Made by a program: the position numbers and the translations under genes. The notes under the pieces are model-generated. The model was given only the letters and a program-made list of their open reading frames with translations, ran no database searches and was not told the origin of the DNA. 64,000 nucleotides of DNA, taken from Streptomyces fumanus. Lineage in GTDB: Bacteria > Actinomycetota > Actinomycetes > Streptomycetales > Streptomycetaceae. The stretch covers positions 485,463 to 549,462 of the forward strand of contig NZ_BNBI01000003.1 in NCBI RefSeq assembly GCF_014655295.1. The letters are read 5' to 3'. This document shows positions 1-29,000 of this stretch, piece by piece (the first letter of the stretch is position 1; every line of letters starts with the position of its first letter).

Positions 1-17038
<17,038 letters not shown>

Positions 17039-17051
17039 GGTCGTCCGGTCC

Positions 17052-20000
17052 TCACCGTTCTTCGTGGTCGCTGTCGCCGCGTGCGGCGTCTTCGAGTTCG
17101 CTCAGCACCTGTTCCTCCACCAGGTCCGCCAGGGCGGCGACGGTGCGGCCCACCAGGACGTCGCGCGGCGTGAGGTGCACGCCGAAGGTGTCGTTGGCGC
17201 AGGAGGCGATGAACAGGGCGCGCAGGGAGTCGCCGCCCAGGGCGAAGAAGTCGTCCTCGGCGCCCACGGTGGTCTCCAGGACCTCCTCCCACATGGCGGC
17301 GACGGCCTCCTCGGTGGGCGTGCGGGGCGGTACGTGCGCGGCGTCGGGCTGCCGCGTCTCCGGGGCGGGGGCGGGCAGCGCGGACCGGTCGGTCTTGCCG
17401 TTCTCCGTGAGCGGGAAGCGGTCCATCGGCACGAACGCCGAGGGCACCATGGGGCCGGGCAGGGTGCGGGCGGCCAGGGCCCGCAGGTCGGCGCCGGTGG
17501 GCGGTTCGGCGCCGGGGGCGACCAGCACGTGGGCCACCAGGCGCGGCAGCCCCGGCTCGTCCTCCCGCACGCTCACCACGGCGTCCAGCACCGCCGGGTG
17601 GCGGACCAGGGTCGCCTCCACCTCGCCGGCCTCGATGCGGTGGCCGCGCAGCTTGAGCTGGTGGTCGGTGCGGCCGAGGTAGTGCAGTTCGCCGCGGGCG
17701 TCGCGGCGGACCAGGTCGCCGGTGCGGTACATGCGGGCGCCGGGCGGTCCGAACGGGTCGGCGGTGAAGCGGGTCGCCGTCAGACCGGGACGGTGCAGGT
17801 ACCCGCGGGCCAGGGCCGGTCCGGCCAGCCACAGTTCGCCGGGCACCCCGTCGGGGACGGGGTGCAGGTGGGCGTCGAGGACGTAGGCGGCGGTGGCGGG
17901 CAGGGCGCGGCCGACGGGCGGTGCCTCACCGTCCGGTGCGAGCGGATCGGACCAGGTGGCGACGACGGTGGCCTCCGTGGGCCCGTAGGAGTTGATCATG
18001 CGGTGGTGGGGTGCCCAGCGGGCGACCAGTTCGGCCCGGCAGGCGTCGGCGCCGACGATCAGGGTGTGCAGGTCGGGCAGGGTGCCGGGGGTGTCCGGCG
18101 GGAGGGTGGCGAGCGCGGCGGGCGGCAGCAGGGTGTGCGTGATGCGCGCGTCGCGCAGGACGCCGGCCAGTTCGTCGCCGAGCAGCGGCCCGGGCGGCGG
18201 TACGACGAGGGCCGCGCCGTGCGGCAGGGACATGCACAGCTCCAGCACCGAGGCGTCGAAGCTGGGCGTGGCGAACGCCAGCACGCGGTCCCCGGCACCC
18301 ACCTGGTAGTGCGCGGCCTCGGCGGCGGCGAACGCGGCCAGGCCCCGGTGGGTGACGACGACGCCCTTGGGGGTGCCGGTGGAGCCGGAGGTGTAGATGA
18401 CGTAGGCCGGGTCGTCGAGGTGCAGCGGGCGGACCCGGTCGGGGTCGGCGGGTCGGTGGTCCGGCGTGCCGTCGGGCGGCGCGGCGAGCAGGCCGGCGAC
18501 CTCCTCGGCGGTCAGGGTGACGGCGGGCCGCGCGTCGCGCAGCATCAGCGCGACCCGCTCGGCCGGGTAGCCGGGGTCCACCGGGAGGAACGCGGCGCCC
18601 GCCTTGGCCACGGCGAGCTGGGCGAGGACCATGTCGGCCGAGCGCGGCAGGACCAGCGCGACGATGTCGCCGGGGCCCGCCCCGCGGGCGATGAGCCGGT
18701 GCGCCAGCCGGTTGGCGCGGGCCTCCGCCTGCGCGAAGGTGAGCGTGGACTCCCCGGTGTCGAGGGCGGGTTCGCCGGGCCACCGGTCGACGGCGGCCTC
18801 GATCAGCGCGGGCAGCGTGGCGGGGGGCGGCGGCGCCTGCTGCGGGCGGGCGGGTCCGTGCAGCAGCCGGTGGCGTTCGGCCGGCGGCAGCACGTCCACC
18901 GTCCGCAGCGGCTCCTCGTCGCCGGAGGCGGCCAGGGCGGTCAGGGTGTGCATCAGCCGGGCGGCCAGGGCCTCGGCGGTGGCCTCGTCGAAGTACCGCG
19001 GGTCGTGTCCGAGTTCGACGGTCAGCTCGTCACCCGGCGAGATCACCACGGTGAGCGGGTAATTGGTCGCCTCGCGGGCGTCGAGGCCGTGCACGCGCAC
19101 GCCGTGCGCGCCGGCGGTGGCGTCGCCGACCGGGTAGTTCTCGAACACCAGCAGGCTGTCGAACAGGGGGGTGCCGGCGGGTACGTCGCTCCACTGGTGG
19201 AGGTCCGTCAGCGGTACGTGGTCGAAGCGCCGGTCCTCGGCGCGGGCGGCCTGCAGCGCCCGCAGCCAGGCGGGGCACGGGGCGGACTCGTCCACGGTGA
19301 CCCGCGCGGGCAGTGTGGTGATGAACAGGCCGGTGATGGTGTCCGCGCCCGCCAGGTCGGCGGGACGGCCGGAGACCGTGGTGCCGAAGCACACGTCCCG
19401 CCCGCCGCCGGAGCGCGCCAGCAGCAGCGCCCAGGCGCCCTGGACCAGGGTGTTGAGGGTGAGCCGGTGGCGGCGGGCGAAGTCGGTCAGCCGGGCGGTG
19501 CCGGCCGCGTCGAGCCGCTGCGACAGCCAGGTGCCCGACCGGGCGGCGGCGCCCGGGGCGGGCCTGCGGTCGTACGGCAGCGGGGTCGGCACGGCGTACC
19601 CGGCGAGGGCGGTCTTCCAGTGCTCCTCGGCCGCGGCGCCGTCCCGGCCGGCGAGCCAGGCGGCGTAGTCCGCGAAGGGCCGCCGGGCCGGGAGGCGGGG
19701 CTCGGTCCCGGCGGCGAGCGCGGCGTGCGCCTGGAGGACGTCCGACAGCACGTGGAAGACGCTCCAGCCGTCCAGCAGGACGTGGTGGAAGGTCCACACC
19801 ACGCGCACCTCGTCCGGGCCGATCCGGATCAGGGTGACGCGCAGCAGCGGGGGGCGGCCCAGGTCGATGCCGTGGGCGCGGTCCTCGTCGAGCAGGCGGC
19901 GCAGCGCGCCCTCCCGCTCGGCCGGGTCGAGGCCGCTCCAGTCGAGGCGGGTGACGGGCAGGGGCACGTGGCGGTGCACGGTCTGCAGCGGGACCGGGAC

Positions 20001-23000
20001 CCCGGTCAGGGCGACGGCGGTGCGCAGCACGGGCGTGGCGTCCACGACATGCTGCCAGGCGTCCGCGAGCAGCGCGGGGTCGCGCACGCCGTCGGCGACG
20101 AAGGTGATCTGCTCGACGTACAGGCCCTCGCCGGGCTCGTCCATGCCGTGCACGACCATGCCGGTCTGGGTGGGGGTGAGCGGATAGACGTCCGTCACGG
20201 CGTGGCCGTCGCCGACGAGCCGGTCGACGGCGGCCTGGTCGAGGGCGGCCAGCGGGAAGTCGGACGGGGTGCGGCCGCCCGCGCCGGGCTCGGCGCAGTG
20301 CGCGACGATCCGGCGCAGTTCCTCCGCGGTCTCCTCGGCGAGGCGGGCGACGGTCTCCGGCCGGTGCACCCCGCGGGAGTACGACCAGGTGAACTCGAGG
20401 CGCTGGTCGGTGACGCGGCCGAGCACGTCGATGAGGTGGGGCCGCTCCGCCGAGCGGTCCATGCCGCCGGTCAGTCCCTCGTGGGGCGCCCGCAGCAGGC
20501 CGTCGCCGCCGGCGTTCCGGTCCTGCCGGCCGAGGTAGTTGAAGGCGATCTGCGGCAGGGCGGGAAGGCCGGCTCCCGCCGTCGGGTGCAGGTGGCGCAG
20601 CGCGCCGTAGCCCACTCCCCCGCGCGGTACGGCCCGCAGGTTCTCCTTGACGGTCTTGAGCGCGGTGCCGAGGTCGGCGTCGCGGGGCACGTCGAGGCCG
20701 ACGGGGAACATGGTGGTGAACCAGCCGACGGTGCGGGAGAGGTCGACGCCGTCGAAGAGGTCCTCGCGGCCGTGGCCCTCCAGGGCGACCACCACCCGGT
20801 CCTGTCGCGTCCAGCGGGCCAGGACCCGGCCGAGGGCGGTCAGCAGGACGTCGTTGACGCGGGTGCGGTAGGCGTCGGGCACCTCCTTCAGCAGGCGCCG
20901 GGTCTCCTCGGCGCCGAGGCCCACGGTCACGGTCTCCTCGTCGGCGGCGGTGTTGGCGCCGGCGAGGTCGGCCGGCAGGCCGGTGGGGCGCAGGGCGCTC
21001 CAGTGGGCGACCTCGTCGTCGAAGCCGCCGTCGGCGGTGTACGCGGCCAGGCGCCGCGCCCAGTCCCGGAAGGACGTGGTCTTCGCGCCGAGGTCGGGTG
21101 TCCCGCCGGCGCTCAGCGCCCGGTGGGCGGCCTCGAGGTCTTCGAGGATCACCCGCCAGGACACCGCGTCGACGACCAGGTGGTGGGCGGCCAGCAGGAG
21201 GACGGCCGGCCGGCCGCCGTCCCGGTGGCACAGGGCGGCCTTCAGCAGGGGCCCGTCCGCCAGGTCGAACGCGGAGCACAACCCGGCGGCCACGTCGGCC
21301 GGTTCCCGCGGGGCGCGGTGCACCTCCAGGTGGGGTGCGGTGCCGGGCGGGGTGCCCACCTGCCGCCACCGGCCGTCGCCCGAGGGCTCGTAGCGCATGC
21401 GCAGCGCGTCGTGCTGCTCCAGGACCGCCGCGAGGGTGGCGCGCAGCAGCGCCTCGTCGGTGTCGGGCGCCACCTCGAAGGAGACGGCCTGGGTGAAGTG
21501 CGCCGGGTCGCCGGTGAGGGTGTCGAACAGCCAGTGCTGTACGGGGGTGAGGGGGACGTCGCCGACGACCGGGCCCTGGTCGGCCGTGGCGGTCGCGGGG
21601 CCGGCCGGTGCGGTGTCCACCGCGGCGGCGAGCTCGGCGATCGTCTGGTGGGCGAACAGGTGACGGGGTGTCAGGATCAGCCCGGCGCGGCGGGCGGCGG
21701 AGACGATCTGGATGCCGAGGATGGAGTCGCCGCCGAGTGCGAAGTAGTTGTCGGAGGCGCCCACTTCGGGCACGCCGAGGACCTGCGCCCAGATCGCGGC
21801 GAGGGCCTGCTCGGTCGCGGTGCTCGGCGGCCGGGTGTCCTGCGGGGTGACGGCGGCGGACCACACCGGTTCCGGGAGGGCGCGCCGGTCCAGCTTGCCG
21901 GTGGCGCCCAGCGGCAGCCGCTCCAGCGGCACCACGGCCGCGGGGACCAGGTGGTCGGGCAGGGTGCGGGCGAGGAACGCGCGCAGCTCGGCCGGTGCCG
22001 GGAGGTCGCCCGCGCGGGGCACGGCGTAGCCGACGAGGCGCTTGTGGCCGTCGTGCTCCACGACGCGGGCGGCGGCCGCGGCGACCTGCGGGTGCCGGGC
22101 CAACGCGGCCTCCAGCTCGCCGAGTTCGATGCGGAAGCCGCGCACCTTCACCTGGTCGTCGGAGCGGCCGAGGTACAGCAGGTCGCCGTCGGCGCTCCAG
22201 CGGACCAGGTCGCCGGTGCGGTACATGCGGCTGCCGGGCGGGCCGAAGGGGTCGGCGAGGAAGCGGCCGGCGGTCAGGCCGGGCCGGTTCAGGTAGCCGC
22301 GGGCCACGCCGGTCCCGGCGAGATACAGCTCGCCGGGCGCCCCGACGGGCACGGGCCGCATGCGGGCGTCCAGGACGTAGGCGCGGGCGCCGCCGACGGG
22401 CCGGCCGATGGGCGGCACCCGGTCGGGGTCGGCCGGGTCGCAGGTGAAAGCGGTGGCGTAGACGGTGGCCTCGGTGGGGCCGTAGATGTTCATCACCCGG
22501 CAGCCGGGGACCGCCGCGCGCACCTGCTGGACGGCGCGGGCGGGCAGGGCCTCGCCGGCCAGGACGACGGTGTCGGCGCCCACGCGCACGGTGTCCTCGG
22601 CGAGCAGCCGGCCGAGGGCGGACGGGACGGCGCTGAGCAGCCCGGCCCGCCACGGCCCGGACCGCTCGGCGAGGGCCAGCAGGTCGCGGACGACCTCCAC
22701 CCGGCCGCCCGCCAGCAGCGGCGAGAAGATCTCGAACACCGACACGTCGAAGTTGAGCGAGGTCGACGCCACGACGTGGGCGAGCCCGCGGCCGCTGAAC
22801 TCGGCGGCGGCCCAGTCGGTCAGCGCCACCACGGAGGCGTGCGGGACGACGACGCCCTTGGGCCGGCCGGTGGAGCCGGAGGTGTGGATGACGTAGGCCG
22901 GGTGGTCCGGCAGCAGCCTGCCGCGCCGCTCGCCGTCGCCGACGGGCGTGGCGGACGCGGCGGCGAGCCGGGCGGTCCAGTCGGGGTCGTCCAGGGTGAT

Positions 23001-26000
23001 CCGTGTGTACGGGCCCTCCGGCAGTTGTGCGGAGGTCTCCGCGCTGGTGATGACGGCGTCGGGGCGTACGTCCTCGAAGAGGAACGCGATGCGCTCCGCG
23101 GGGTAGCCGGGGTCGACCGGCAGGTAGGCGGCGCCGCTCTTGAGGACCGCGAGGAGCGCCACGACGAGGTCGGCGGTGCGGGGCAGGGCCAGGGCGACGA
23201 ACCGCTCCGGTCCGGCGCCGGCCCCGATCAGCAGGCGGGCGAGCCGGTTGGCACGCTCGTCGAGCTGACGGTAGGTCAACTCCTCGGTGCCGTGGAGGAC
23301 GGCGGGCTCATCGGGGGTGCGGGCCACCTGGTCCGCGAAGGCGTCCGGGAGGGTGCGGCGCGGCAGCCGCGCCCCCGGTCCGGCGAGGCGGTCCAGCAGG
23401 CGGCGTCCGTCGGCCGGTTCCAGAGGGGTCAGCTCGGCCAGGTCGCGGTCGGCGTCGGCGGCGAACTGGGTCAGCAGGGTGCGCAGGCTCGCGCCGATGC
23501 CCTCGACGGTGGCCGCGTCGAAGGCGGCCGGGTCGTAGTCGAGGCTCACGGTGACGTCGTCGCCGGGGGCGACGACCACGCTGAGCGCGTAGCTGGTCGG
23601 CTCGACGTCGCGTTCCTGCTCGACGGCGAGTCCGTGCCGGGCCAGGGCGCCCGCGTCGAACGGGTAGTTCTCGAAGACGACGATGCTGTCGAACAGGCCG
23701 GTGCCGCCGGGGACTTCGCTCCAGGACTGGAGCTGGGCGAGGGAGACGAAGTCGTGGCGGCGCGACTCGGACTGGGCGGCCTGCAGTTCGCGCAGCCACT
23801 CCAGCAGGGGGCGCCGCCGGTCGACGCGCAACCGGGTGGGCAGGGTGTTGATGAACAGGCCCACCATCGAGGTGACGCCGGGCAGTTCGGCCGGGCGGCC
23901 GGACACGGTCGTGCCGAAGACGACGTCGTCGCCGCCGCCGTAGTGGTGCAGCAGCAGGCCCCAGGCGCCCTGGAGCACCGTGTTGACGGTCAGCCCGGCC
24001 CGCTGGGCGGTGTCCCTGAGCCGGGCCGACACCTCCTTGCCCAGGGCGACCCGCACCGTGCCCGAGGAGGACGCGCCGTGGGTGCCGGCGGAGCGCCGGT
24101 CGCGGGGCAGTTCGGTGGGTACGGCGAACCCGGCGAGGGTGTCACGCCAGTGCCGTTCCGCCCCGGCGGTGTCCTGGGCGGCCAGCCACTCCAGGTAACG
24201 GGCGAAGCGGGCCCGGTCGGGCACCCGCGGACGGCGGCCGGCGGTGCGGGCCGCGTACCGCTCGCACACCTCGTCGAACACCTGGGCCGCGCTCCAGCCG
24301 TCCAGCAGCACGTGGTGGAACGTCCACACCATGCGCACCCGGTCGGGGGCCAGCCGGATCAGGGCGAGCCGCATCAGCGGGGCCGCACCGAGGTCGATGC
24401 CCGCCTCGCGGTCGGCGGCCAGCAGCGCCTCCGTCTCGCGCGCGCACCACTCGGGGGTCCGTCCGGTCCAGTCGTGGTGGGTGACCGGAACGGCGGCCCG
24501 CTTCTCCACCACCTGGAGGGGTTCGGCGGTCTCCTGCCACACCAGGCGGGTGCGCAGGATCGCGTTGGCGTCCGCCGTGTCCTGCCACGCCCCGGCGAGG
24601 GCGTGCGGGTCGGTGACTCCGTGCAGGACGACCTGCACCTGGTTGACGTAGGTGCGGCCCTGCGGGTCCATCAGGCTGTGGAACAGCATGCCCGCCTGCA
24701 TGGGGGTGAGCGGGTACACGTCCTCGACGCCGCGGCCGTCACCGACGACGCGGTCCACGGCCGCCTGGTCGAGCCGGGCCAGCGGGAAGTCCGAGGGGGT
24801 GCGGCCGCCGGCCCGGGGAGTGGCGCAGTGCGCGACGATCTCCTCCAGCGAGCGCAGCATGCCCCCGGCGAGGGAGGCGACGGTCTCCTCGCGGTGGCGG
24901 CCGCCGCTGTAGTGCCAGGTGATCTCCAGTTCGTCGTCCTCGACGCGGGCCACCACGTCGAGCAGGTGCGGGCGGGGTGCGCCGGGGTCCTCCGCGCCGT
25001 CCAGGCCGCCGGGCACGGCCCGGACCAGCTCGGCGTCGGCGGCGGACCAGTCGAAGCGGCCCAGGTAGTTGAAGCTGATGCCGGGCAGCGGAGCTCCGGC
25101 GAGCCGTTCGTCGCCCGCGAGGTGGCGCAGGGCGCCGTAGCCGATCCCCCGGTCGGGAACGGCCCGGAGCTGTTCCTTCACGGCCTTCAGCGCGGCGCCC
25201 CAGTCGCCGTCGGGCAGGTCGAGGGCGACCGGGAAGAGGCTGGTGAACCAGCCGACGGTGCGGGACAGGTCGAGGTCGTCGAACTGCTGGTCCTCGCGGC
25301 CGTGGCCCTCCAGTCCCACGGCGACGGTGCTGCGGCCGGTCCAGTCGGCCAGGACGCGGCCGAGGGCGGTCAGCAGGACGTCGTCGACGCGGGTGCGGTA
25401 CACGCCGGGGACCTTGCGCAGGAGGTCCTCGGTGCGCCGCCGGTCGAGGCGTACGGTCACGGCGCGCAGGTCGGCGGCGGTGTTGCCGCCGTCGAGGTCC
25501 ACCGGCAGGGGTGCGGCGCAGTGCCGGGAGACGTCGGCCCAGTGGGCGCGCTGCGCGGCGAGGCCGGCCTCGCCGGTGCGTGCGGTGAGCCGCCGCACCC
25601 ACTCCCGCACGGACGTGGTGCGCTGCGGCAACCGGACCGGCTCGCCGTCCTTGGCCTGCCGGTAGGCGGTCTCCAGGTCCTCCAGGAGGACGCGCCAGGA
25701 GACGCCGTCGACGATCAGGTGGTGGGCCGTCAGCAGCAGGCGCGGGGGCCGGCCGCCGCCGGTGAACAGGCGTGCGGCGAGCAGCGGCCCGGTGTCCAGC
25801 CGGAAGCCGGTGTGCGCCTCGTGGGTGAGGCGGGCCTCGGCCCCTGCGGCGGCGCCCGCGTCCTGGCCGCTCAGGTCGTGCGTGCGCAGCAGCTCCGGTA
25901 CGCCGGCGTCCGCGGCGGTGTACTCCTGGCGCCAGGTGCCGTCGGCGGTGCGGGTGAAGCGGGCGCGCAGGGCGTCGTGGTGGGTCCACAGCGCGGCGAG

Positions 26001-29000
26001 TGCGGTCCGCAGGGCGCCGGGGTCGACGTCCTCGCCGGTCTCGACGACCACCGACTGGTTGAAGTACTCCGGGCGCGGCGGTGCGGCGTCGAGGAACCAG
26101 TGCTGGATCGGGGTGAGGGGTACCTCCCCCGCGACCGTGCCGGTGCCCGCGACGGTCGCGGCGGCGCCGGTCGACGCGGCGGCCAGGGCGGCGAGCGTGG
26201 GGTGGCGGAACAGGTCCCTCGGGGTCAGCGCGAGCCCGGCGGTGCGGGCCCGGGAGACGACCTGGATGCTGACGATGGAGTCGCCGCCCAGCATGAAGAA
26301 GTGGTCGTCTAGGCCGACGCGTTCCACGCCCAGCAGGTCGGCCCAGATGCCGGCGAGCACCTGCTCCGCCTCCGTGCGCGGCGCGCGGTAGGCGGTGTCG
26401 GCCGCGGCCGACCACTCGGGCGCGGGCAGCCGGCGCCGGTCGACCTTGCCGTTCGTGGTCAGGGGCAGCTCGGCGAGGGGCACGAATGCGGCCGGGACCA
26501 TGTAGTCGGGCAGTTCCGCGGCCACGTGGGCGCGCAGCTCGGCCGTCGGCGGCACGGTGGCGCCGGGGGCCGGCACCAGGTGCGCGACCAGGCGCTTGCG
26601 TCCCTCGTGGCGGGAGACCGACACCACCGCCTCGGCGACCGCCGGGTGGGCGGTGAGCCGGGCCTCGATCTCGGCGGGCTCGACGCGGAAGCCGCGGATC
26701 TTGATCTGGTCGTCGGCGCGTCCCACGAAGTGCAGGTCGCCGTCGGCGCTCCAGCGCACGATGTCGCCGGTGCGGTACATCCGTCCGCCGGGCGGTCCGT
26801 AGGGGTCGGGGAGGTAGCGGGCCGCGGTGGCGCCGGGGCGGCCGATGTAGCCGCGGGCCAGCCCGGCGCCGGCGAGGTACAGCTCCCCCGGCACGCCGGG
26901 TGGCTGGGGCTGGAGGGCGCCGTCCAGGACGTAGGCGCGGGTGTCGTCGAGGGGGCGGCCGATGGGGAGGGCCGCGGGCAGGGTGTCGCCGGCGCGGAAG
27001 GGCCGCCGGGTGGCGAAGGCGGTGGTCTCGGTGGGGCCGTACACGTCGACGACGGTGAGGTCGGGGCAGGCGTCCAGCACGCGCCGTACGGCGGCGCCGG
27101 GCACGGCCTCGCCGCCGGTCCACACCTCGCGGGCGCCGCTCAGGCAGGCGGGGTCCTCCTGGGCGAACAGGCGGAACAGACCGATCGTCAGGAACACGCT
27201 GCTGACGCCCTGTTCGGTGATGGCGTGGCGTACGGCGGCGGCGTCCAGCTCCCCGGGCGGGGCGAGGACGGCCGTGCCGCCCCGCAGCAGGGGCACCCAC
27301 AGCTCGTAGGTGGACGCGTCGAAGGCGTGCGGGGAGTGCACGAGGACGCGGTCGTGGTGCGCGAAGGCGCGGTCGAGGGCGAGCGTGGCGACGTCCCGCT
27401 GCCGTGCGGCCACGCCCTTGGGGTTGCCGGTGGAGCCGGAGGTGAACATGAGGTACTGGACGTTGTCCGGGTGCACGCGCGGCACGGTGGCGAGGTCCGC
27501 GGTGGGCCCGCCGGTGTCCAGGTCCGGGCGCAGGACGTGTCCCTCGGGGAGCAGGTCCGCGGCCGTCGCCTGCCACTCGGCGTCCGTGAGCAGCAGGCCG
27601 GCGCCGGCCTCCGCGAGCATGGTGCGCAGCCGGTCGGCGGGGGCCCGGCCGTCCAGCGGGACGTACACGCCGCCGAGGCGGGAGAGGGCGAGCTGGGCGA
27701 CGACGAGGGCGGTCGAGCGGTCCATGAGCACGCCGACGGCGACCTCCGGGCGCACTCCGAGCGCGGCGAGCCGGCCGGCCAGGGCACTCGCCCGGGTGTC
27801 GAGGTCGCGGTAGGTCAGCCGCTCGTCGCCGGCCAGCAGGGCGACGGCGTCGGGGGTGCGTTCCACCTGTGCGGCGAAGAGGTCCGCAGTGGTGGTGACG
27901 GGCGCGTCGGTGGCCGTGTCGTTCCAGGTGCGCAGCACCTGCTCGCGGCGGGCGTCGGTCAGCAGGGAGAGCCGGGCGGGGACGGATCGCGGGGCGGCGG
28001 CGAAGTTCTCCAGCAGGACGGTGAGGTACTCGGCCATCCGCTCGACGGTGGCGGCGTCGAAGAGGTCCGGGTCGTAGCCGAGGCGCAGGGCGAGTTCCGT
28101 GCCGGGGTAGGCGACCAGGCTGAGCGGGTAGTTGGTGGTCTCGATCCCCTCCAGGCCGGTCAGCCGCAGGCCGTGGGCGGCGGCGAGGTCGTCGTCGACC
28201 GGGTAGTTCTCGAAGACGACGATGCTGTCGAACAGGGCGGCCCGTTCGGGCAGGTCGGTGTACGCCGTCATCCGGTGCAGCGGCACATGGTCGTGGCGCC
28301 GGTCCTCGCTCTGCTCCTGCTGAAGCCTCGCCAGCCAGGTGAGCAGCGGCTCGTCGCGCGGCACCCGCACGCGGCTGGGCAGGGTGGCGATGAACAGGCC
28401 GGTGATGGCGTCGGCGCCGGGGAGCTCGGGCGGCCGTCCGGACACGGTGGTGCCGAACACCACCTCGTCGCGGCCTGCCTGACGGCTCATCAGCACCGCC
28501 CAGGCGCCCTGGACGAGGGTGTTGACCGTCAGGCCCGCCGTCCTGGCCACGTCCAGCAGGGACTTGGTGACGGCCTCGGGCAGGGTGACGCGCACCGCCG
28601 CCGTGGACTCCGCGCGGTGGCTCTCGCGGGGCTCGCGGTCGAAGGGCAGCGCGGTGGTCTCGGCCAGCCCGTTCAGGCGGGCCCGCCAGTGCCGTTCGCC
28701 CTCGGCCGCCTCGGTGTGCTCCCGCAGCCAGGCGACGTAGTCGCGGAACGGGCGGCGCTCGGGCAGCACGAGCGGTGCGGCGCCGGACAGGCCCGCGTGG
28801 CAGGCGAAGACGTCGGACAGCACCTGGAACAGGCTCCAGCCGTCCAGGATCAGGTGGTCGAAGGACCACACGACGCGCACCGCGCCGTCGGAGACCCGGG
28901 CCAGGACCAGGCGCTGGAGCGGGGCGCGGGTCAGGTCGACGCCCCGGGCGCGGTCGCGGTCGAGCAGGTCGCGCAGCCGCTCGTCCTGCTCGGCGGCGGT

